This document shows positions 17,047 through 29,341 of a stretch of DNA of 64,000 bases, piece after piece. The notes beneath the pieces were generated by a model that made no database searches, had not been told where the DNA came from, and was given only the letters and a program-made list of their open reading frames with translations. Location of the stretch: positions 1 to 64,000 of the forward strand of contig JABJJW010000014.1 in NCBI GenBank assembly GCA_018660685.1, read 5' to 3'. Positions within the stretch are counted from its first letter, which is position 1. Each line of letters starts with the position of its first letter. Source of the stretch: Flavobacteriales bacterium. GTDB taxonomy: Bacteria > Bacteroidota > Bacteroidia > Flavobacteriales_G > Salibacteraceae. The translations under genes and the position numbers were made by a program.

Positions 17047-18855
17047 ATGTCAGCAGAAGAAAGCTTCATCGTTTCCGCTCGGAAATATCGTCCAGCCATT
17101 TGGCACGAAGTAATTGGTCAGGATGCAATTACAGAAACGCTCCAGAAGTCCATTGAACAGGACCATTTGGCGCATGCCTATCTTTTCTGTGGTCCAAGAG
17201 GAGTGGGGAAAACAACCTGCGCCAGAATATTTGCCAAGGAAATTAACCTCAGCGAAGAACACACGGAGGACGAGGACTTTTCGTTCAATATTTTTGAACT
17301 CGATGCTGCTTCGAATAACAGCGTGAATGACATTCGATCTTTAACGGATCAGGTCAGAATCCCACCACAAATTGGCGAATACAAAGTGTACATCATCGAC
17401 GAGGTTCACATGCTGTCAACACAGGCTTTCAATGCTTTTCTGAAAACCTTGGAGGAGCCTCCAAAACATGCGATATTCATTCTCGCAACGACGGAGAAAC
17501 ACAAAATAATTCCCACGATACTCAGTAGATGTCAGATCTATGATTTCAACCGTATCGGTGTCGAAGAAATTGTAAAACACCTCACTGTAATTTGCGAAAA
17601 AGAAAGTGTTGAATTCGAAGAAGAGGCACTACATGTTATTGGTCAGAAAGCTGATGGAGCGCTTCGCGATGCTCTTTCAATATTCGATCAACTGTCCAGT
17701 TTCACAAATGGAAAATTGACGTACCAAGACGTATTGAAAAACCTCCATGTTCTTGACTACGACTACTATTTCAAGACAGTTGATCATCTATTTGCTCAAG
17801 AATATGCTGAGGCCCTCGTAGTACTAGATGACATTCTCAAACAAGGTTTTGACGGCGGTCATTTCCTGAATGGTTTAGGAAGCCACCTAAGAGATTTACT
17901 TGTTTGCAAAGACCCTAAGACTCTCTCTTTGCTTGAAGTTGGAGACTCGGTTAAAAAGCGATACCATGAGCAATCGCAAAAGGTTGATGCCGCGTGGATC
18001 ATTGAAGCTCTGAAAGAAATAAATCAAGGCTCATTTAAATTCAAGGCGAGCACAAATCAACGTCTCCTTCTTGAGGTTTCACTCTTGTCCCTTGCATCAT
18101 TGGGCCTTGAAAAAAAAAAGCTGATTGAGAGACCAATTCTCCAAGCCAGCAAACCGCCACCTTCCAAAAAAGAAGTAATCGAAAAGCCTCAGCTGGATGA
18201 GCGGGTTTCAGAGGTAGAGCTTGAAAAACCGTCGCCTGAAGTAGCGGTTGAATCGAATGAAAAAGCTAAAGATCCTGAACCAGAAGCTATAGCAGCTGAT
18301 CAAAGTACCGACGCACCCTCGGTACAATCTGAGGAACCGGCCGTCGTAGAGGAACCGGCTCCTGAACCCATTCGTCCTTCTGCTTCTACTAACAAGAAGA
18401 AAACACGTCTCGTATCACTCAGAATCGATGCTGGCGACGAAGACTCTTCTACAACCTCGATGTCAGAAGAGGTGAAAAGGGTCATTGATCGTGAAGGCAT
18501 AAGTCTCGAAAGAGCATGGAGTGATGTCTGCGAGCGACTCAAAGAGCAGAGGCGTAGCACGCTTCACAGCATCATGACCAAAAATGCTTCAAACATTGTC
18601 GAAGCAGATAAAGAAATACGCGTTGCCTTGGCTCATGAGGTTGATGAAGAAGAGTTCTCTACTTTTAAAACAGATCTGTTGTTCGAGTTAAGACAATTGA
18701 CCAACAACCCAGAATTAGAACTTCGTACATATCGAGAAGAAATTAAACTCGACACAAAACTTTTTCACTCAAAGGAAAAATTTGAGCACCTAGCAAAAAA
18801 GAACCCTTCACTCAATAAGCTGAAGAAGGATTTTGACCTCGATATCAGCTTCTAA
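17047..18855 (+). CDS. dnaX: DNA polymerase III subunit gamma/tau
   Basis: Clamp-loader ATPase, 602 aa from the ATG at 17047; a TTG 9 nt upstream overlaps the promoter box. Walker A is CGPRGVGKTT (48-57), Walker B YIIDEVH (115-121), the sensor region carries ILATTEKHK, and the arginine finger is in LSRCQ. The four-cysteine zinc module that normally follows Walker A is missing, replaced by an acidic stretch (about 68-78), which I recall as usual for Flavobacteriia. A long acidic, low-complexity Glu/Pro linker (about 370-450) leads to a C-terminal domain that would bind polymerase alpha. No obvious slippery A-run with a programmed frameshift stands out, although an A9 run occurs around 18110-18119. 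The M16 protease gene begins 16 nt downstream. Confidence 0.95.
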   Translation: MSAEESFIVSARKYRPAIWHEVIGQDAITETLQKSIEQDHLAHAYLFCGPRGVGKTTCARIFAKEINLSEEHTEDEDFSFNIFELDAASNNSVNDIRSLTDQVRIPPQIGEYKVYIIDEVHMLSTQAFNAFLKTLEEPPKHAIFILATTEKHKIIPTILSRCQIYDFNRIGVEEIVKHLTVICEKESVEFEEEALHVIGQKADGALRDALSIFDQLSSFTNGKLTYQDVLKNLHVLDYDYYFKTVDHLFAQEYAEALVVLDDILKQGFDGGHFLNGLGSHLRDLLVCKDPKTLSLLEVGDSVKKRYHEQSQKVDAAWIIEALKEINQGSFKFKASTNQRLLLEVSLLSLASLGLEKKKLIERPILQASKPPPSKKEVIEKPQLDERVSEVELEKPSPEVAVESNEKAKDPEPEAIAADQSTDAPSVQSEEPAVVEEPAPEPIRPSASTNKKKTRLVSLRIDAGDEDSSTTSMSEEVKRVIDREGISLERAWSDVCERLKEQRRSTLHSIMTKNASNIVEADKEIRVALAHEVDEEEFSTFKTDLLFELRQLTNNPELELRTYREEIKLDTKLFHSKEKFEHLAKKNPSLNKLKKDFDLDISF

Positions 18856-18871
18856 ACCCAAACATCACATT

Positions 18872-21793
18872 ATGAAAATCATTAAGATAATTCCCTTCTT
18901 TCTTTTTGCCCTCCTACTTGGATGCAGCGGAGGTGGAGAAGTTGCTGAAGAGACTTCAAAATATGCTTATCAAAGTTTAGAGAACGATCCGTTTGGACTT
19001 CGGATTTACACTCTTGACAATGGACTAAAAGTCTACATCTCCGAAAATCACACTGAACCCAGAGTGCAAACAAACATTGCGGTTAGAACCGGAAGTAAGC
19101 ACGACCCTGCAGACGCAACGGGTTTAGCGCACTATCTGGAGCACATGCTCTTCAAAGGCACTTCCCAGATTGGATCTTTGGATTGGGAGAAAGAAAAGCC
19201 CTTGCTTGACCTAATTTCAGATTTATACGAGCAACACCGAGACACCGATGATTTAGAAGCAAGAAAGGCAATCTACATGCAGATTGACAGCGTCTCCAAC
19301 CTCGCCGCCGACTATGTCGCCACCAACGAATACGACAAGATGATCAGCGGACTCGGAGCTCAAGGAACGAACGCTTATACGAGCAACGAAAGAACCGTGT
19401 ACATCAACGATGTGCCGAGTACGGAACTTGAAAAATGGTTGGCAATTGAGGCAGAAAGATTTGGAGAACTAGTGCTCCGTCTCTTTCACACGGAATTAGA
19501 AACTGTGTATGAAGAGTTTAACAGAACGCAAGACAGTGATCGCCGCCAAGCTTATTACAAGCTCATGCAAATGATGTATCCCACCCATCCATACGGACAA
19601 CAATCCACTATTGGAACCGGTGAGCATCTCAAGACGCCGAGTATGAAGAAAATTCATGATTACTTCAATCGTCGATACGCACCAAATAACATGGCAGTCA
19701 TACTTGCAGGAGATCTGAACCCAGATGAGACTATTGAGCTCGTCGATAAGTACTTCGGGAGCTTTGCAAAAAGGGAAGTCGAAGAAATGCAGATGCCAAA
19801 AGAGGAACCAATTACGGAACCAATTGTTGCCGAGGTTACAGGTAGCGAAGCAGAGTTTGTGTCAATAAGTTTTAGGTTAGACGGAGTCGGATCTGAAGAT
19901 GCGTTGTATGTTGAACTATTGAGCAGTGTATTGGCAAATGGAACGGCAGGATTGATTGATTTAAACCTCAACCAGAGCCAAAAAGTCCTTAGTGGCTATG
20001 CCTATGGGTCAGTCATGGAAGATTATAGCTCATTGTCAATGGGTGCCACTGCTCGTGAGGAGCAGACTCTTGACGAAGTACAAGATCTCTTGCTTGCCCA
20101 GCTCGACAGCGTTAAGGAAGGCAGATTTGAAGAATGGATGATCGACGCTGTTGTTCGCAAAGCCAAAAAAAGTCAGATGACTCAAATGGAATACAATTGG
20201 ATTCGCGCATACGTTATATCGGACGCCTTCATATTGGATCAAGATTGGAAAGATGTTGTATCCCAGCATGACAGAATGCAAGCCATTACTAAAGATCAAC
20301 TTGTGGAGTGGACCAAAAAGACATTTACAAACAACTACGTTGCCGTTCATAAAACCATCGGAGAGAAGAACACACATAAAGTCGAAAAACCCGGCATCAC
20401 ACCGATTGAAATCAACAGAGAAGATAATAGCTCATTCTATGCAAAAATTGATTCAATGGAATCGATGCGACTCGACCCTATCTTCTTGAATTACAGTGAG
20501 GATATCGATATGAGTACAGTCGGCTCTGAGATTCCTTTCAATTACGTGCAAAACGAGGAGAATGAACTCTTCTACCTGTACTACGTTTTCGACATGGGAA
20601 AAAACCACAACAAGCAGCTTCCTCTTGCGGTTGACTACTTGCCCTATCTAGGGACAAATGAAATGTCCCCTGCCGACGCACAAAAAGAACTCTTCAAACT
20701 CGGTGTTGATTTTAAGGTTTCAACCGGCACGGAAGGTGCAAACTTGGTCCTCTCTGGGTTGGAAGAGTCGCTTGAAGCTGGAGTTAAGTTTTTTGAAAAT
20801 CTTTTAGCCAACGCCTTGGCAGATGAAGCGAGCTACAACCAAATGGTTAGCGGAATAACTAAAAAACGCGCGGATGCCAAGCTCGACAAGAGAAGAATAT
20901 TGCGAAGCGGCATGAGGAACTATGCGCAGTATGGGGCAGTCAATCCATTTAATGACCTCCTCAGCGAAGAAGAATTACGATCAATTGATCCTAATGCATT
21001 GACCGACATGCTGCACGGGCTTACCAACTACGAGCACAAGATTCTCTTTTATGGACCCAACAGCAAAGAATCAGTTAAAAACATATTAACCCAACATCAC
21101 AAAGTTCCGGAGCAGTTAACTCCAATTCCTGCACCGGCTGAATACCTCGAAATTGCAACAGACGAAAACAAGGTCTATTTCTGTAACTATGACATGGTTC
21201 AAACCGAACTTATGATGATCCATCGTGGAGATGAGTTCAATGTAGAATTAGTCGCTGAAGCGAATCTTTTTGCCCAATATTTTGGAGCTGGTTTGTCTTC
21301 TATTGTATTTCAAGAAATAAGGGAATCAAAAGCCCTCGCTTATTCTGCTTACGCGTACTACTCCAACCCTCAAAGGCACGATGATCATCACTATCTCAGA
21401 GGTTATATTGGTACACAAGCTGATAAATTGGGTGACGCGACTTCAGCATTGCTTGATTTAATGAGCACCATGCCCAAGGCTGAGCAACAATTTGGTCAGG
21501 CAAAAATTAGTGCTCTGAAGCAGATAGAAACCAATCGAACGACCGGACGAAATATCTTATGGAGTCAAATAAGAGCAAAAGATCTTGGGCTGGATTACGA
21601 TCTAAACAGCAAGGTCTACCCTAGGCTCAAAGAATTATCTATTGATGACCTCGAAAGCTTCTTCAACGAAAATGTCAAGGACAGAACATATACCTACTTG
21701 GTCATTGGAAAACGTGAAGACACTGATATGGAAGCGCTAGAAGCGCTAGGACCTGTGAAGGAATTGTCATTGGAAGAATTGTTTGGCTACTGA
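18872..21793 (+). CDS. M16 (pitrilysin-family) zinc peptidase lipoprotein
   Basis: 973 aa from the ATG at 18872. The N-terminus MKIIKIIPFFLFALLLGCSG is a lipoprotein signal with the lipid-modified Cys at 18. The first M16 domain carries the inverted zinc motif HYLEH (87-91), with a downstream glutamate ligand expected in ETVYEEFNR. Two M16 repeats span the chain, and the C-terminal half lacks the motif, as in other fused M16 proteins. It is probably anchored in the outer or inner membrane facing the periplasm and degrades peptides or processes exported proteins. The gene follows dnaX by 16 nt and is closed by a strong terminator. Confidence 0.93.
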   Translation: MKIIKIIPFFLFALLLGCSGGGEVAEETSKYAYQSLENDPFGLRIYTLDNGLKVYISENHTEPRVQTNIAVRTGSKHDPADATGLAHYLEHMLFKGTSQIGSLDWEKEKPLLDLISDLYEQHRDTDDLEARKAIYMQIDSVSNLAADYVATNEYDKMISGLGAQGTNAYTSNERTVYINDVPSTELEKWLAIEAERFGELVLRLFHTELETVYEEFNRTQDSDRRQAYYKLMQMMYPTHPYGQQSTIGTGEHLKTPSMKKIHDYFNRRYAPNNMAVILAGDLNPDETIELVDKYFGSFAKREVEEMQMPKEEPITEPIVAEVTGSEAEFVSISFRLDGVGSEDALYVELLSSVLANGTAGLIDLNLNQSQKVLSGYAYGSVMEDYSSLSMGATAREEQTLDEVQDLLLAQLDSVKEGRFEEWMIDAVVRKAKKSQMTQMEYNWIRAYVISDAFILDQDWKDVVSQHDRMQAITKDQLVEWTKKTFTNNYVAVHKTIGEKNTHKVEKPGITPIEINREDNSSFYAKIDSMESMRLDPIFLNYSEDIDMSTVGSEIPFNYVQNEENELFYLYYVFDMGKNHNKQLPLAVDYLPYLGTNEMSPADAQKELFKLGVDFKVSTGTEGANLVLSGLEESLEAGVKFFENLLANALADEASYNQMVSGITKKRADAKLDKRRILRSGMRNYAQYGAVNPFNDLLSEEELRSIDPNALTDMLHGLTNYEHKILFYGPNSKESVKNILTQHHKVPEQLTPIPAPAEYLEIATDENKVYFCNYDMVQTELMMIHRGDEFNVELVAEANLFAQYFGAGLSSIVFQEIRESKALAYSAYAYYSNPQRHDDHHYLRGYIGTQADKLGDATSALLDLMSTMPKAEQQFGQAKISALKQIETNRTTGRNILWSQIRAKDLGLDYDLNSKVYPRLKELSIDDLESFFNENVKDRTYTYLVIGKREDTDMEALEALGPVKELSLEELFGY

Positions 21794-21814
21794 CAAGAGC
21801 ATCCTATTTCATAA

Positions 21815-24637
<2,823 letters not shown>

Positions 24638-24641
<4 letters not shown>

Positions 24642-26053
24642 TTAAGCGTAATCATTTGACTGGGAAAATTTATCAAATATAAATTGGTCGTTGCTCTCGT
24701 AATCGCTGTGTACAGCCACCTCAAGTAGGATTTATCGATCATATCCTCCCGAAGATAACCAGCACTAAGAAATACATTTTTCCATTGACCTCCTTGGGAC
24801 TTATGACAAGTTACTGCATATGCATATTTCACTTGAACAGCATTGTAGAACGGACTTTGGTAAAAGCGTTCATAAGGGTCATCTGCTTCAACGAGCCCTT
24901 CTGAAACAAATAAGGGATAAAGATTTTCAATTTGCTTTAGTGAAACGGAAGGTCCTTCGGCTCCCAGAGGATCAAGGAAAAGCCACATATCCATTTCTTG
25001 GCCATCAGAGCCATCGAGAATAATTTGAACCTCAGCGAACTTGCTTTCCCCTACTTCAATAACTTGATGTATTCGCTCGACTGTTAGCATGTCGCCGTTG
25101 GCAAGAAAAGCACTCTTCTGCCATTTCAGCTTCCAGAAATAATTGTTTTTGACAATCATCAATCGATCTCCCGCTTCTAGGATGGATTCTCGATAGTGAA
25201 TGGACTGCCTAATCTGTTGGTTAAACATGTTCGCCTCCTTATTGGATCGGCATATAATAATGCTCTCTTGAGCTGCGCTTCCTGAAAGGCATGATTCCAG
25301 CTTATCCTGGAGATCATAAGGATCGAGATGAACCACGTCCTCGGATTTATCTACTTGGAGCTCCACTTGTCCAAACGAATCATTGTTCAGTTGGTCTCGA
25401 AGCGTTGTTGCATTCTCAAGAATTAGTGATCCTTGTTGCTGTCTGGCTACCTCGGTTAAAACCGCTGTGAAGGTCTTTGCTCCGGTTTTGATATCGACTT
25501 CCTCTTTGTTTAAAGAGGGACTCAAATCACTTCCAACGGGAGGAAGCTGAGCGTCATCGCCAATGAAAATAATACGGCATTTTGTACCCGACTGAACGTA
25601 GGCGATCAAGTCATCAAGCAATGATCTTCCCTGCCAATCATCGGCATTATAACCGCCAATCATCGAGGCTTCATCTACAATGAAATAGGTGTTCTCAGAA
25701 GTGTTCCTAGCCATAGACATCTTGAACCTTCCATCATCCCCTTGCTTCACAGAATAGATCCGACGATGAATGGTGGAGGCGGGTAAGTTCGAGTGCGCGC
25801 TTAGGACTTTGGCCGATCTGCCTGTTGGGGCAAGAAGGACGGTCTTGCGTTGGTGGGTTCGCAACCAATTAATCAGTCCCGCCATCAACGTTGTTTTACC
25901 GGTTCCGGCATAACCCAAAAGAATGAATGCCGATTGTTTGTCCCCGAAGAAGAAGAATTCATGCAATACTTCAAGGGCGTGAATCTGGCCTGCTTTTAGG
26001 TCATGTTCGATGTGTTTCGATACCTCTTCTAAAAAGACCTTTAAACTGAGCAT
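24638..26053 (-). CDS. RecD/Pif1-like ATP-dependent DNA helicase
   Basis: A superfamily-1B helicase of 471 aa. Walker A is GYAGTGKT (47-54), Walker B is IVDEASM near residue 125, and the Gln-containing motif GDDAQLPPVGSD follows. The C-terminal UvrD-like half has YAYAVTCHKSQGGQW and LYTAITRAT (motifs V-VI). It lacks the long N-terminal domain of RecD2 and is closer to the stand-alone RecD-like helicases of Bacteroidota. It probably processes DNA ends or forks. The downstream acyltransferase overlaps by 4 nt. It diverges from the DUF4389 gene across 90 nt. Confidence 0.9.
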
Positions 26054-26095
26054 TTCGACCGTAAAATAGACTTAATAATCAGGTGATACGAATAA

Positions 26096-26125
26096 TTTCC
26101 TAGCATTGATAAAATTGTAGATTTG
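26096..26125 (+). promoter_or_regulatory. Promoter of the DUF4389-coaD run, TTTC-18-TAGATTTG
   Basis: A perfect -7 box TAGATTTG (26118-26125) is preceded after 18 nt by TTTC, a degenerate -33 box. Predicted start is near 26130, about 14 nt upstream of the ATG at 26144. Confidence 0.5.
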
Positions 26126-26143
26126 CGGACTTAGACACAGACT

Positions 26144-27508
26144 ATGCAACTGGATGTACATTATCAAGAGTCTTATTCGAGAGGACAATTGTTACTCAGA
26201 AGTATTTTAGGTTTCATCTACCTATTTCTCCCTCACAGCCTTCTTCTTGGCCTCTTTGGAATCTGGTCTGGAATTCTCCAATTCATTTCTTTTTGGATGA
26301 TTGTTTTCACAGGCAAATTCCCCGAAAGCTTTTTTGATTTCCAGGTTAAAATGATGAGATGGAATCTCAGAGTAATGACTAGGTATTATAACCTCTCTGA
26401 TGGTTATCCTGCCTTCGGAATAAATGGAACTGATGATACTCTAAATTTTGAAGTTGAATATCCAGAGAACTTATCTCGCTCTACGGCACTAGCCAAAGCC
26501 CTATTTGGATGGATATACGTAGGCATCCCACATGGGATTTACCTTCTCGGATACTCTATAGCTTGTTCGTTTGCGTCCCTATGGGCGTTTTTCGTCGTGC
26601 TTTTCACGGGTACTTATCCTAAAAACATTCACACATTCATCGTAGGATTCCTTCGGTGGTCTTATCGAGTTAATCTGTATTTGTCCTACATGACGGATGA
26701 CTATCCTCCTTTTACTGGAAAGCAAAACCCAAGCGAAAGCAGTTCATTGCGATTTCATACGGTCAAGGATACGCTCAGGTTAATGCCCGCGATAGCGTTC
26801 ATCTCGATTGGTTGGATTCTCTTGATTTTCTCTGGTCAAACATTCCAAAATGAAAAGTTCGTTTTAGCCTCATTTGCCGTGTTCACTGCTGGGGTGTTCG
26901 TACTCTTTTACTCTACAAGAGAACTCACCAAGATTCAGAAGTATTCGTTTAGTGGCATCTCGCTCTTGTTGGTCGTGTGGTTGGCTTTTTCAAGTTTCAA
27001 TTCAATTCGGAAACCGATTGAATTTCAAAATGAAAAGGAAAAGCGTTATGAGCATGTGGTTCAGCGCCTAAAAGACATCCGTACCGCAGAACTGGCCTAC
27101 AAAGCGACATACCATACGTATCAAGGAAATATTGACTCATTAGTGCACTTTGTTAAAAATGATTCTCTGCTGTTCATCAAAGCATTTGGTGAAGTTCCGG
27201 ACACGATGACTTTGGAAGCCGCAATCAAAGCTGGAATTGCCTCTCGAGATACTGTGTACGTTAACGCACAGGATAGCCTTTTTGGATCTCAAGACCCCAC
27301 GGATAGAGCACATCCATTCAATGTCGATTCTTTATCTACTGTTCCGTTTACAGGAGGTGCCATATTCGCATTAGAAGCAGGAAGCGTCATGCGATCCAGC
27401 GTTCGTGTCCCCGTATTTCAGGCGACGGATACTAAGCCATTCGATACAAGAGACATATTGCAAGTAGGATCAATGAACGATCCGAAGACTAACGGAAACT
27501 GGGAATAA
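26144..27508 (+). CDS. DUF4389-repeat membrane protein with C-terminal extracytoplasmic domain
   Basis: 454 aa, no recognised catalytic function. Residues about 10-95 and 105-195 are two copies of a DUF4389-like unit: paired hydrophobic helices, then FTGKFPESFFDFQVKMMRW in the first and FTGTYPKNIHTFIVGFLRW in the second. Two to three more membrane helices lie at about 215-290. A C-terminal soluble part follows, with KRYEHVVQRLKDIRTAELAY and HTYQGNIDSL, a segment I recall from Bacteroidota proteins of unknown role. It is the first gene of a run with DUF3822, rsmD, coaD and a thioredoxin-like gene. The arrangement looks like a fusion of a membrane DUF4389 protein with a separate exported domain. 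Confidence 0.75.
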   Translation: MQLDVHYQESYSRGQLLLRSILGFIYLFLPHSLLLGLFGIWSGILQFISFWMIVFTGKFPESFFDFQVKMMRWNLRVMTRYYNLSDGYPAFGINGTDDTLNFEVEYPENLSRSTALAKALFGWIYVGIPHGIYLLGYSIACSFASLWAFFVVLFTGTYPKNIHTFIVGFLRWSYRVNLYLSYMTDDYPPFTGKQNPSESSSLRFHTVKDTLRLMPAIAFISIGWILLIFSGQTFQNEKFVLASFAVFTAGVFVLFYSTRELTKIQKYSFSGISLLLVVWLAFSSFNSIRKPIEFQNEKEKRYEHVVQRLKDIRTAELAYKATYHTYQGNIDSLVHFVKNDSLLFIKAFGEVPDTMTLEAAIKAGIASRDTVYVNAQDSLFGSQDPTDRAHPFNVDSLSTVPFTGGAIFALEAGSVMRSSVRVPVFQATDTKPFDTRDILQVGSMNDPKTNGNWE

Positions 27509-27516
27509 CTCCTGAC

Positions 27517-28362
27517 GTGAAATCCGTAGCCGAAAAACTAGAATTTTTTGATCTAAGTTTCACCGACGAACCTGCATCGTACTACTATCTGATAGTTGAG
27601 TTAGATGACTCAAGAGTCAAATTGATGTGGTATCACTTGTCTAAAAACCTCGTCACTGGGTTTGCAACATATCCACTTGAGAACGAAAGCTTCGATCAAT
27701 GGTTGAAATCAAATCCCCAATTAAAGTCTGACTACAAGGAGGTCATCGTCTGCGTGAGGACGGACAATTATCTTTTGAATCCGCGAGGCTTAGTGGATGG
27801 AACGGATCACGAGATATTTACTGTGACGAACACGTTGGATACCGAACGAGATGCCCTCCGGTCGTTTCGATTGGTCAACGTAAAAGCTGATTATGCTTTC
27901 CCTATTTCGAAACGAACGGATGAAGCCATTCACAGCGCCTTCAGTCATTTGAGAATCATTCCTCATACCGCTCCAATGGTCGAGCGAACATTTAACCTTC
28001 TCCAATCCAGACAGACGAAAACCCTGCTCAAGGCACACGTCAATACAGACAGCGTAGACATCCTTGCATTCAAGGAAGGGAAGCTGCTCCTTGTCAATTC
28101 CTACTTCCAAACGACCAAGGAAGACATTGCATATTACGTCCTGTATGCAGCTGAAATATTGGACTATAATCCAGAACAAGACATTTTAGAAGTAAGTGGA
28201 GACGTAGATATGGGTGACGAATCTTGGAATCTGCTTTCTGAATACTGGAAAAGGCTTGAGCTTGTGGCTCCTTTGGATTCGGTAAAAGTTAGCCCGGCCC
28301 TCCAAGGATATGATCCCGCTCGATTTGACTACCTCACTCATGCTCTGCTATGCGTATCGTAG
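27517..28362 (+). CDS. DUF3822 family protein
   Basis: 281 aa, starting at GTG 27517 and so 8 nt after the upstream stop. DUF3822 is a Bacteroidota family commonly found next to rsmD and coaD, and the context here matches exactly. The fold is thought to be actin/ASKHA-like; the chain here shows the expected alternating strands and a VNTDSVDILAFKEGKLLLVNSY-type region, of which only part is quoted. No experimentally known function. Its last 13 nt overlap rsmD, indicating coupled translation. Confidence 0.85.
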   Translation: MKSVAEKLEFFDLSFTDEPASYYYLIVELDDSRVKLMWYHLSKNLVTGFATYPLENESFDQWLKSNPQLKSDYKEVIVCVRTDNYLLNPRGLVDGTDHEIFTVTNTLDTERDALRSFRLVNVKADYAFPISKRTDEAIHSAFSHLRIIPHTAPMVERTFNLLQSRQTKTLLKAHVNTDSVDILAFKEGKLLLVNSYFQTTKEDIAYYVLYAAEILDYNPEQDILEVSGDVDMGDESWNLLSEYWKRLELVAPLDSVKVSPALQGYDPARFDYLTHALLCVS

Positions 28363-28880
28363 GCGGCACATACCGAGGACGTAGATTCAGTGCACCCAAT
28401 AACATTCCTGCCAGGCCTACAACGGACTATGCCAAGGAATCCCTCTTCAACATTTTAAGCAACCGCATTGACTTTGACGAAGTCAAGGTCTTGGATCTAT
28501 GTGCTGGTATTGGTAGTATTTCGTTCGAATTCGTTTCGAGAGGAGTTGAAGATATCACGAGTGTTGACATTGACTATCGTTCTGTGAAATGGCTACAAAA
28601 ACTACGTTCGGAATTTAGCATTGACAACTGGAAGATTGAAAAATCAGATGTACATAAGTGGCTTATTAAGAATCAAGAGAACTTCGATCTAATATTCGCC
28701 GACCCACCCTTTGATTTTGAAAGCTACGTCGAGCTGATCGAAAAAGCGTTTGAAAAACTTAGTAACAAAGGATTGCTGGTAGTTGAGCATAGAAAAAATC
28801 TCAGTTTCAAAGAACATCCGAACTTTGCAGAGAATCGGACTTATGGAGAAGTGAGCTTCTCCTTTTTCCAGACCTCTTAA
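28350..28880 (+). CDS. rsmD: 16S rRNA (guanine(966)-N(2))-methyltransferase
   Basis: A 176-aa SAM-dependent methyltransferase that modifies G966 of 16S rRNA in the assembled 30S subunit. The N-terminus MRIVGGTYRGRRF, the RPTTDYAKESLFNIL segment, the SAM loop LDLCAGIGSISFE and the catalytic ADPPF (in IFADPPFDF) are all present. It overlaps the end of DUF3822 by 13 nt and is followed after 2 nt by coaD, the common rsmD-coaD pair. Confidence 0.96.
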   Translation: MRIVGGTYRGRRFSAPNNIPARPTTDYAKESLFNILSNRIDFDEVKVLDLCAGIGSISFEFVSRGVEDITSVDIDYRSVKWLQKLRSEFSIDNWKIEKSDVHKWLIKNQENFDLIFADPPFDFESYVELIEKAFEKLSNKGLLVVEHRKNLSFKEHPNFAENRTYGEVSFSFFQTS

Positions 28881-28882
28881 AA

Positions 28883-29341
28883 ATGAAGACAGCAGTATTT
28901 CCTGGGACCTTCGATCCTTTTACTTTAGGACATGAGTCCATCGTCAGAAAGGCAATCCCATTATTCGACAAAATCGTCGTGGCCATCGGGATCAATTCAA
29001 CTAAAAGTGCCCACTTTGAACTGAACAAAAGAGTTGAGTGGATAAACCAAACGTTCAGCGATGCTCCACAAGTTGAAGTTGGGACCTACGAAGGGCTGAC
29101 AGTAGACTTTTGTCTAGAAAAGAATGCAGAATACATATTAAGGGGTTTAAGAAACCCAACAGACTATCAGTATGAAAGCTCGATTGCGCAGATGAACCAT
29201 GCAATGCAGCCAGGCATCACCTCTGTCTTTCTTGTGTGTGATCCTGAATACGCTGCAATAAATTCGAGCATTGTGCGTGAAATATTTAAAAGTGGTGGAG
29301 ACATTTCAAGATTCCTTCCCCAAACAATAGTCCTCGATTAA
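28883..29341 (+). CDS. coaD: Phosphopantetheine adenylyltransferase
   Basis: Catalyses the fourth step of coenzyme A synthesis, transferring AMP from ATP to 4'-phosphopantetheine. The 152-aa length is typical. The nucleotidyltransferase signature FPGTFDPFTLGHESI (TxGH) is at the N-terminus, LRGLRNPTDYQYE near residue 88, and the late NSSIVREIFKSGGD motif is intact. Its TAA stop shares its last base with the ATG of the next gene (TAATG). Confidence 0.97.
   Translation: MKTAVFPGTFDPFTLGHESIVRKAIPLFDKIVVAIGINSTKSAHFELNKRVEWINQTFSDAPQVEVGTYEGLTVDFCLEKNAEYILRGLRNPTDYQYESSIAQMNHAMQPGITSVFLVCDPEYAAINSSIVREIFKSGGDISRFLPQTIVLD

Noticed and set aside
18105-18122. A9 run in dnaX as a programmed frameshift site like that in E. 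coli
   Set aside because: The run falls just before the low-complexity linker, no downstream stimulatory stem is evident, and a -1 or +1 product cannot be judged by eye.
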